DNA of 64,000 nt from assembly GCA_021234155.1 (NCBI GenBank), contig JAJEKV010000574.1, forward strand, positions 62,001 to 126,000, in the 5' to 3' direction. This document shows, piece by piece, positions 55,565 to 64,000 of the stretch. The notes beneath the pieces are model-generated. The model had not been told where the DNA came from. It saw only the letters and a list, made by a program, of their open reading frames with translations, and did not search any database. This DNA comes from Isoetes taiwanensis (taxonomy: Eukaryota > Streptophyta > Lycopodiopsida > Isoetales > Isoetaceae). Position 1 is the first letter of the stretch. Every line of letters starts with the position of its first letter. The position numbers and the translations under genes are program-made.

Positions 55565-55600
55565 CTATCCATCCATCCATCCATCCATCCATCCACCCAT
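55565..55600 (+). repeat. (ATCC)n microsatellite after GCGTAAAAATAC
   Basis: Nine or so ATCC units follow GGCATGGCGTAAAAATACT. A similar arrangement (CGCTAAAAACT then ATCC units) is at 61910-61951, suggesting tails of a second retroposon family. Confidence 0.7.
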
Positions 55601-55750
55601 GTATTATATACTATCCAAATTATTCAATTGATTTCAACAATCATTTGTATATTCCTTTGCTCCTCCCGAATAGTGCTGAAAGAGATGGGAAGAAATGGCA
55701 AAGGAGGAGCCAGCTATCGGAGTCAAATCAAACAGAGGACCATTATATTA

Positions 55751-55925
55751 CAAGTACGATCTAAAGTTTCTGCTTTATTAGGTAGAATGCCTTTTGTTGT
55801 GGGCTATCAGCCAACTCTCAGAAGAATTACTTCCAGAATGGAGGGATATATAGCTTCCATCTAGGCATTTTATGTACTTGCAGATGATTTGACTGACCCC
55901 AGGCCCTGTTACAACATTTTCATTG
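55751..55925 (+). pseudogene. ATP synthase beta-subunit fragment, plastid atpB-like (probable NUPT)
   Basis: The frame reads VSALLGRMPFVVGYQPTL, then after a deletion of about 24 bases RRITSRMEGYIASI, a stop, and AFYVLADDLTDPRP. These match the ATP synthase beta segment SALLGRMPSAVGYQPTL..RIT.T..GSITS..A.YVPADDLTDP. Codon choice (GCTTTATTAGGTAGAATGCC) looks like plastid atpB rather than a nuclear gene, so a nuclear insertion of plastid DNA is the favoured reading. No other plastid gene was found beside it. Confidence 0.7.
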
Positions 55926-57199
55926 TGATTATCACAATATATTATGATGATTGAAGAGATATTACTGAAATTATCATTTATATTTTGAATGCACATCGAA
56001 TAACATGCTATTCGAGAGAATGGCATCTTTTACATAAAGTCTACTTTCTCTTTACTATAATTTGCACTCAAAACAATTCCTTTACCACTGAGCTGTCATT
56101 TAAGGGCCTTAGCTGGTGGTCTGGGTTGTTCCCCTTTCAGTGATGGAGCTTATCTTTCACTATCTCATTGGCTGACAAATTCCTGAAAAAGAGAACCTAT
56201 AAGAAAAGAAAAGGCTAATCAGTTATTGTTTCCCTTCGTCCCCGTCGATATCATGCATGAGTGCAAATCGCTATTCAAATGAATGTTTAAACCTCAGTTT
56301 GCGAAGATCATATCACAGAGCAAGCAAAATTTTTTTTGAAGGAAGGAAGGAAGGAAGGAAGGTACTTTTTATCGTCCCACGGAGACCAATCGGTCCTATG
56401 GGACTTAATACAAAAAGCAACAGCGGATTCTTGCCGGGATTAAAAACCCCTCGGAGAAGGGTTTTCGAGGAAAAACCGTGGAAAACAATCGGCATGTGAC
56501 AAACCGTGCTAATCATATAAAATGCGAGAAACATCCCAATATATGGGGTCATGCACCACCCCAGTAGTGCCTAGTCAGTCACGAATGACGGCGGGGCAAA
56601 TGTGACCTCGCAGGTCCGATTACCTCTGGATGTATGACCCTGGGGCACATACCGACGGTGTGTTCATCGGCAAATGCAAGGGCACGTCAGGAAGGCCATA
56701 CTAAGGGAGCGATCCGCCCGGACTGACCAACATCGGCAACTCGAAAGTGTGAGACTCATCCAATGGCACCCGTTTGATAAAGATCGACAGAGTCTGCCCG
56801 GCGCGGTTCCCCTAATCCACCCTGCCGCCTCTGGATCGCGGTAAGATGGTGGGCACCTCGCGTAATGGAGGCAATGAGTCCGCTTTTTCGAGGGGCGAAA
56901 CCGGGAACGCGGTAGAGATTGTGGCCCCGCTAACACGGTTGATGTGCTCCTTGTAATGGGCCATTTTGACTTGCTCTAGAGCAATGGGGTCCCGAGCTCG
57001 CAAGGAAACAAGCATCTAGGTACTCCAAGCAGCCGCCACGATCGTCATTGCGCCCGGTACCGACGACCCGGTTCACGCATCGTTCCATCCGGGCGAACCA
57101 CCGATCTCTCTTACCCCTCCAACGGGCCCTAAGCCGCTGCGGACTCATGGCCGGTGTAAGCGGTCGCTGGAGCCGAGCATCACCCATAGTAACCACTTT

Positions 57200-58250
57200 C
57201 TCAAAATAGACGATGTGTCTATCAAGGGCTGCCTACCGGGTTTAAGAATCGGTTTCTGCAAAGAACTGATAGGGGACTGGTTTTCCACCCCAAGTGCCCG
57301 GCTAAAAATGCCTTGCACTGCCTCCAAGTCATTCAGTCGCCAAAGAGACTTTAATCGCCCCAAACCTCGACCCGTCTGGAAGGGACAGTTCGACCGGTGC
57401 TAACGGATGTGACCGATGGCCCTAATCATATAGCTCGCCGTAGGATTGTTGTTCTCGCATGGCATAAAAGCGCTTCCACAATAAGTCATCACATAGCGGA
57501 TAGACGCCCCCTCCAGAGGAGGAGGGGAACTCCACCCCTAGGTACTTGTAGGTGGGCGTGACGCCCTGGTCAGCCCCCGATATGTGAGTGCGTGGAGGCA
57601 TGGGGTGACGGAAGAGATATGAGAACCACCCCCGTCTTGGCGATTGACGCCGCATGTCCGTAGCGACAAAATGTGTCTAGGGCATCCAGTGGACCGTGAT
57701 AGCTGTGGGTGTGGGCCGCTTGAGCCAACATCGCCCCGCGATAGATGATTTTGGCCGGATGACCAGTGCAAAAGGCGTATGCCATCCCCATGCTCGAAGC
57801 CGGGGCTCTAACCGATCAATGTAGAGGCCAAAAGTGTTGGCGAGAGGGGCAACCTGCTTGGACCCCCGATACTACTTGGTGAATGCTTGGCCGTCGGCCG
57901 CATCCCCGCCAAAACAACTCTCATACAACCACAGATATGGCATTACTCGCAGGCGGTGGGAGCCCCGGTTGACGCTGATCTAGCCCTGACTTTTCAGGGG
58001 ACCGTATCAAAAAGCCTTTCGCGAAGTCCACATTAAAGCGGCAATACAAGTCAGTAGATGATTCCATCTTCAATCGATGTTCGCAGCGTAAAAAGATATG
58101 GTCAATCGTTGAGTGGCTGGTCGAAAGCTCGTCAGGTGAGGAGGGGCTCGCGACATCCACCTCGCCAGTAGTCCGGTCAACGCTTTCGAATGCCCAATGA
58201 TTTTGGCAAATCTTGAAACTGATTTCATGATCGCCCTGCATTAATTGGCC
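57200..58250 (-). pseudogene. Reverse transcriptase of LINE copy e
   Basis: RT pieces in order: STIDHIFLRCEHRLKMESST then DLYCRFNVDFAKGFLI (RT motif with FDFxKAF-like pattern, 58030-58120), IYRGAMLAQA in place of the YADD box (about 57730), LDALDTFCRYGHAASIAKTG (57640-57690), YKYLGVEFPSSSGGGV (57530). The active-site aspartates are lost, so the copy is inactive. Compare the intact YADD in copy b. Confidence 0.75.
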
Positions 58251-59249
58251 GACAAAGGTGGGTCGCCTCGGGCCTTGTGAATGGGGAACAACTCGCCAGG
58301 GTCCATTGTCTTGGGAAACCTCCCCGCAATGCTCATGAACAGTGAGGACCTAAGACAGCAAGCCGCCGGGCCCACTTGAGTAATCCCGCCCGCGATACCA
58401 TCGAGGTCACCGCCTTCCCATTAGCTAGCCGCTTGCAGGCCCCTCCTCAACATCCTCGGCCCAGAACCAATGGGGCCATCCCCGGGGGTATGGGCGCATT
58501 GGCCCCCCGGGCGGGCGTGGGAAGCCGCCGCCAAGTAGTACCGCTCCCACGCCGTGCGTGATGTCCCCTCAGAGGGTCGGGCTGGCCTTCAAGCACTCGG
58601 CTACTAAAAGGTTCGGAGAGGGATGAGGTCCAAGAGGGTCAACATCTCCCCCGAGGCAAGGTACGCTACCAGGTCCTTCGCCGGGATGGGCGCCGCATCG
58701 CGGTGGTGGCCTCGCAAGCTGCACTGATTTCGATCCGATCGAGCCAGACTGCCGCTATGCTTTTCTTCGTGATCAATCAAACTAAATACGGGTTGCGCGA
58801 ATGTTGCTCGACCTCGGCGACGGTCCGCTAAAGTACCCGCCATCCGTGACATCCGTAATAGCTAAGTCACCGGTAGTGCTCACGCTTCTAGTGTGGAGGT
58901 CTCAGCACTACCGGGAGGGCGCCCATGAGCATCTTGGCGAGTCCTCTGCACAGCTCATAATCGAAGTCTCAACCGAGGACCACGAGGGTCGGGTATAGTG
59001 GGGGCTCCCGGGCGGCTCGCCAAAACCAGTCCAAATAAAGTGGGAGGTGATCCGAATGACCTCCCCTCATCCCGACCGGCCCTGCGCTCCACCCTAAACG
59101 ACCGATGAGATGCATATCTTGCGCAATACTAAGCACATAGTCCACCACACTAGACCCTCCCCTCGATTGTCCCCGTCATGATGTGCACTTGTGAATCGGG
59201 CCACCGTGAAAGGCCATTGCAAATTATCAAGTAAAATGCCACATAGCAG

Positions 59250-59900
59250 AGCAACCGGCCCACAAAGCGAAAGTGACTCCGGTTTGTCATCCGACCAAGG
59301 CGTGGCGGGCTACTTCTCGCAAGGCGTGGCCGCGGGACATCGCCGCCGGGTCAAGTCGCATGGGCTGCTCTACTCCCTGTCCGCATTGAAATCTCCAAGA
59401 AGGACGGTGACCTACCCAGCTAGCCGATGTTTGCCAGATGTCATCATATAGACGGACATTACGGGTCCATCCCTATCCGCGTCCGGGTGGCTGCGATAGA
59501 AGGTGTCTTTATGCTGCGTGAGGGAAATAATAAAGCGCCGTAAAAAGAGGGTTGCCACCGGTATTATGCACACGAACCCGGCAGGTTGCCAGGTTCGTCA
59601 TTTAATACGGAGGGTGTACCGTGCCAAGGTTGTCCTAGTAGCAAGCCACTCCCCATGACCTGTCGTCTGCATGTGTATTGAGACCAGAAATGTTGGTAAC
59701 CCCGCAAATCGGGGCTTTAGGCTCAAAGATGCTCCCATGTCTCCATGAGGAAGATGAGATCCATACCGCTGCCCTGAAGGTCGACCGTCCCCTTACGCCA
59801 AGGGAAGCCTCGACACAATTCCATGAGACCCCCGAAGCACACAATTCCTATTTGTCGGGCCGGGGATGGTATCGCGCAACTCGAGTCAGCGGGGAGGGAC
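59250..59900 (-). pseudogene. APE-type endonuclease of LINE copy e
   Basis: The diagnostic motif VTVLLGDFNADR lies near 59380-59410 on the minus strand, matching the GDFN box of LINE apurinic-like endonucleases, which nick target DNA for target-primed reverse transcription. Upstream in another frame come SHLPHGDMGASLSLKPRF and PTFLVSIHMQTTG near 59680-59760. Frames are interrupted. Confidence 0.65.
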
Positions 59901-60428
59901 GGGAAGCGAGGCCGAGTGGGAGAAGTAGATGGAAGCGAGGCGGCATGTGGTCAGAGGGCGTGGCCGCGAGGAGCGGTGGGAGTAGGAGCAGGAGAAGGGG
60001 GGCCGGGTAGTAGAAGCGTAATGTGGCCGCTAAATTTGTGGTTGGGCTGCGGGGTCCGCAGCAGTGATGGTAGGTCAGCTCTAAAAATGTGCATCCCGGG
60101 CCAACCAAGACCAATCTGCGGCACCCCGCCTGCACGAATCCCCTCGACCACTAAGCCCCTGCCCTGCGGTGCCTCCTGCTGCGACGTGTGAGGGTCAGTC
60201 CCACGCATGGGGATGTCCCCTTCAAATATCCGCCCGGGCGCAATATGGCATCAAGACTGTGCATCATAGCCCGTGGATGAGGACAATGCGGTCCGCGCCG
60301 GGCACAGCCCCATGCCGCCGCCGCTCGAAAATGTGAATCGACCGGGGAATGTCATCCGTCGAGAATGTGTGTTGGATGTGGTGGGCTTAGACTCTCCCCG
60401 GCCGCTCTCGCATGCCTCGAACTACCAG

Positions 60429-61260
60429 TCAGGGCTCTCTCTCTCGCCAAGGCCCCCACGGAGTTAGGCTACCGGGGTCCAAGGTGGGCGGGCGGAGTCT
60501 TTGGGGGTGGTGGTGGTGGGCTGGGATGGCGTGGGAGGATCGAGTGTGGCTGGGATGGCGTGGAGTGGCCGGAGAGCGGCAAGTCGCGGCGGGGGCGTGC
60601 GGTGTGGAGGCTGGGGGGGATAGCGGCCCCGAGCCGCGTTCACCGGGGCGGAAGTCGGAGGACAGCTCTTGGAGCCCGCATTTGCTTGGCCATCTCCCTG
60701 CTGCAAGACTGCCGCAGCTGACTATGAACCTCGGTGAGGGGAGACCCCGCCTGCAAATGCAGGATCGTTTTCGCAACCCCGAGCTCCGTGCCGAGTAGCG
60801 AGCGCAGCTCGAGCCCCGCAAAGACCTGCTGCCGAGGGCGGGCTTGCTGTTCCGGTCCTCACGAAGATCCCGGCCGCGGTTCTGGTCAGAAGCGACCACG
60901 CTGCTCCGATGCCATGGTGGTGTGGCCTCTACCTCGGGGTTTGGTGACGGTGGACCATCGCCTCCCATTCGTGGCGCTCCCTCTCTGTGTCATGGTGTCA
61001 GGTGATGAACCGCAGCCCAGGCGGCCCGCATGTCACGTGACCTCACCGCCTTTAGCTCCGAAGTGTGCAAGGCCAAGGCCATCTTTCCACCGGGCGGTCG
61101 CGGGTCTCAAACTGTGATACTCGGTTCTTCGACCGGGATTTGCCTTTTGAGCACATGGGATGCCGAGGACTCCATCTCCACCGGGCCATGCCGGCACCGC
61201 TAGCTTTGTTAACCTCAATCTAATTGTTAGCCTCCATTCCCGTTGGCGTGGCTCCATTTC
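60429..61260 (-). pseudogene. ORF1-like region of LINE copy e
   Basis: Open frames of up to 179 codons on this strand are rich in Pro, Arg and Ser. In one frame AGLELRSLLGTELGVAKTIL then LQAGSPLTEVHSQLRQSC looks helical. No RRM or zinc knuckle was found. In LINEs the position upstream of the endonuclease is where the nucleic-acid-binding ORF1 product is coded; assignment is by position only. Confidence 0.35.
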
Positions 61261-61600
61261 TGCTTAGAAGGCGGGAGTTCCTATGTGGTCCGAGCAATTA
61301 ATCCCTTCCGGCCGGGCTGGCCTGTTTGAGGGGCCTTAGCCTTAGCCCGAGCCTCCTTCTTCATGGAGGATGACTCTCCCTCGCCCATGATGGCTGATCG
61401 GGACCTGTTTCTGGCGGGCCCTCGCCTTTGGTTTCCTGTGCCGGCCCATCTTCCTCGTGGCCATGACTCCCAAAGTTTGAGGGGTCTCCGGCTGCGGAAA
61501 GGGTGCCTAGAATTGGTCGAGGGGACTCAAAGAATGCGGGCGAGCACCTTTTGGGTTAGTCAGCGGAAACCCTAAGTGGTGGTGGGGGGTGTCGGTGTGT

Positions 61601-62640
61601 TTCTAGCGAGCCCAGAAGGAAGCCATTAAGAAACATACTAAAATTTTCTTACTTCACGAATAAAAATAAATATATGATTATGTGATGATATGAAGGGAGT
61701 TAAAAAAAGCTCTTTTCTAGGTCTCCCCATTCCACACGGGGGGAAAACGTATTAAAAGATTTCTCTTAAGCATGAATTCTAATTAAAGCTAAGTATGAAA
61801 CATTAGCCTCTCATTGTGAAAGTGGCTATGATCATTGTAAAGTTAGGGGGGAAGGACCCACTTTAGCCATGTATGGTAGTTGGGGGCAGGTCCCAACTGA
61901 GTGTGTATACGTTTCGCTAAAAACTCCATCCATCCATCCATCCATCCATCCCTTCCCCTTCCCCCCTCCCCAATATATTGGATGTTCAATACACCAGCTG
62001 TTATAACCTACTACATAATGCGTGCAACTCTGCCATTATAGTGACAATAAGGGTGAAAAATGAAAAGAGGTACTCTGCATTGGACTATGACCCAAATTAA
62101 TTTATTCCATCTTTCTGACATTGAATACACAGTCCCAAATAGAAGGACAGATGGATGAGACAAATTTCAAATCCAAAATTGGATTTATATAATTCCAAGT
62201 GGTTTCAGAGCTATGTGCAAGTTTTCATGCTCTATAATCTGCAAACGACACATCCTAAGTTGCATGTACAGGTAATGCATGATAAATCTCATTTGAATAG
62301 AAATAAAGAAGGTTTTGATTACTCAAAGCCAAAAGCATGCTTTAATATTGTCACACAGGCTTTGTTTCATCATCCTTTAGCTTCGCAAGCTGCAACAAAT
62401 TTTTATTTCTACTGTGGGCTCTGGAAAAATGTGCATTCCATGTATGCTTGCTCGCAGAAGTGGATATGTGGCTAGGCAATTAGATGATAGTGGCTCTTCA
62501 AATAAGGTTTGCTTACTTAATTACTTTATACTTTCTTGTAGTATGAATGATGATAGGGAGAAATTTCAGAAATGCATGAATGATTATAAGAAGAAATTTC
62601 AAATTTTTTTTTTGCTTTGTAATAGTAAATAATATTATTG
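61601..62640. other. AT-rich sequence with an (ATCC)n microsatellite at 61924-61951
   Basis: The ATCC array follows CGTTTCGCTAAAAACTCC. A 106-codon plus-strand frame (62155-62475) has no recognised motif. Otherwise nothing. Confidence 0.5.
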
Positions 62641-64000
62641 TGATGCCCTCAGACCCTCAGGTCCATCAACAAAAAATGAAACAATATTGTCAATAAAGGC
62701 TCACCCTTACATGAGCAAAATTTCAGCCATTCTATATAGAGCTAAATATCTAGATTTAAAGTATTCACAAAGATATGTTACAAGCTACGATGGAGGATCT
62801 AACAAAAGCGAAAAAGAACCACATGCGATCTGGTGATCTTCTCGGATATGATCAAAGACTGAGCACCTTAGTAATACATGGGCAACATGCGCAAAAATAA
62901 AGCTCTCTTGCCACCCTTTGCTCTCCTCCTCTTTCAATTTATAGACAATGTGAACTAAGTCTCAATCTAGCAATGAGTTGCCATTTTTTGCGACTAAGCT
63001 CCACCTTTAGATAGGCCTGCTCTTCATAGAATTCCATAGCGTTAACTTCTTGTCCACAACTGTTTACTCCAAGATCATCATTTGGCCACAACTTCTGTGA
63101 AATGCAATTATCAATGCATGCAATCCAACATCTATGTTTGGGAGATCATCAAGATCAATACCCCAAAATGTAGGCCACTCTATAAGATGTCTATACCTTC
63201 CAGCATGACTATGTGTTTGAGACTTTTGCAAAGAATGCTTGGGTAACCTTTCATCGTCCATGCTCTATATTCTTTGATAGTAGGTGAGAGTCTGAAATAA
63301 GGCTTCTACCTATAGTGGATACAATGTTGTCTCTGCTAATAACATCTCATAGGGAGTTTGGATTTTCACCCCTAACACTTTTAATAGAAATCTCTTTTGA
63401 TCTGTTCAAACAAAAACTTCAATTTCTTTCCATTTTACCCTAGTCAAACTGGACCCTCAAGCTGGACAACTATAAAGCAGGACAACTATAAAGCACAACT
63501 GCTTGCACCAACACTTTAAACATAAGCCTTCGAAGAGATGAGCACCAAATATATCGTTGTCGCCACATGCTAAAAGAATGATACAAAGTCCCAAGACCCC
63601 CACTTATCTGCTTTCCTACCCCCATTACCTATCTGCGGTCATTTGAATCAATCCCTAATTATTTATATTGTTTTACCTGTTCTAGGATTTCACCATTAAA
63701 ATTGTCGCTGTGTCTCGAGATTCGTGAACCATCACCTTTATTTTAGTTTTATTCACTTTCATACAAGTGTTCTTTGCCAAAATTGCTCAAGCACATGTAC
63801 CAGATGCTACAAACCTGTTTTAGTCCTAGAGACAAGTATAACATTATCAGTATAAAACAAAAGCCCCAAAATGTAATCATTAATCTTCACTCCCACATTT
63901 TCTTTTACTAGCCATGCTTCAAGCTCGTCAATGAAGAGACCAAAAAGTGTGGGCTACATAGGACATCTATGTTTCACGTCAATATTAGTCTCCATCTTCT
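62641..64000 (-). pseudogene. L1-type LINE reverse transcriptase, C-terminal part, running off the window
   Basis: From the right edge on the minus strand: SPTLFGLFIDELEAWLVK-like sequence (63900-63960), then INDYILGLLFYTDNVILVSR (FYTDN in place of the YADD box, near 63850), LVHVLEQFWQ, then the post-RT region with RRLMFKVLVQAVVLYSCPAL (about 63480) and SVRGENPNSL. The 3' end probably lies near 62640. Many stops and shifts. It differs from the GC-rich LINE family. Confidence 0.7.

Larger units (their letters stand above)
56338..61600 (-). mobile_element. GC-rich LINE family, copy e: nearly full length, degenerate
   Basis: About 5.3 kb of markedly GC-rich sequence on the minus strand. From its 5' (right) end: proline/arginine-rich ORF1-like frames (60.4-61.3 kb), APE endonuclease (about 59.3-59.9 kb), RT (about 57.2-58.3 kb), a C-terminal region with DESHTFELP near 56745, and the family 3' UTR (TTTTTCCTCGAAAACCC, then AAGTCCCATAGGACCGATTG and CGATAAAAA) with (CCTT)6. 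The frames are broken by many stops and shifts. The right boundary is set by the drop in GC; no target-site duplication could be recognised. Confidence 0.8.

Noticed and set aside
59678-60800. Several long plus-strand open frames (up to 128 codons)
   Set aside because: They are GC-driven shadows of the minus-strand LINE copy e; the recognisable motifs (GDFNADR, RT) are all on the minus strand.

Overview
The window is nuclear DNA from a land plant with a large, repeat-rich genome. The evidence is one well-preserved intron-containing plant gene (cyclin T1), plant-type Ty3/gypsy and Ty1/copia elements, a plastid atpB-like fragment, and decayed plant genes (VPS32/SNF7, mitochondrial-type ribosomal protein bL20). 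The species cannot be fixed from sequence alone; a fern, bryophyte or gymnosperm is as plausible as an angiosperm.

Layout. 1-18.3 kb is nested retroelements: a gypsy integrase scrap, an L1-type LINE cut by a gag-only LTR element (1519-4902, minus), an integrase fragment (minus), a protease-RT fragment (plus), a frameshifted chromodomain gypsy element (about 10.25-16.7 kb) that carries a precisely inserted MITE, and the 3' end of a copia element with its LTR. 19.8-23.5 kb holds three pieces of one GC-rich LINE family. 23.5-26 kb is AT-rich with nothing recognised. 26.7-29.6 kb is the cyclin T1 gene (six coding exons), the only intact host gene seen.

30.69-43.51 kb looks like one unit of about 12.8 kb. 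It has inverted outer ends (19 bp, one mismatch) and a second inverted block (20+10 bp) just inside. It contains a badly decayed plus-strand ORF of unknown family, a minus-strand series of small TATA-preceded genes in tandem-repeat units, a broken histone H3-like gene, and a recurrent motif, GCGTCGTGTGATC, found only here. I regard it as a candidate undescribed giant TIR transposon or a remnant of an integrated large DNA element.

43.5-56.3 kb is mosaic: LINE tails, repeats, a perfect-looking foldback, duplicated VPS32 pseudogenes, L1 fragments, a bL20 pseudogene, a 0.76-kb non-autonomous insertion with 52-bp target-site duplications, and the atpB-like fragment. 56.3-61.6 kb is the longest copy of the GC-rich LINE (minus strand, APE endonuclease plus RT, degenerate). 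62.6-64 kb is another L1-type LINE on the minus strand that runs off the window.

Functionally only cyclin T1 is likely to make a working protein. The rest records repeated rounds of retrotransposition, with a LINE family whose 3' ends share a hairpin and a CGATAAAA end but carry a different microsatellite tail in most copies. No tRNA, rRNA or CRISPR array was found.
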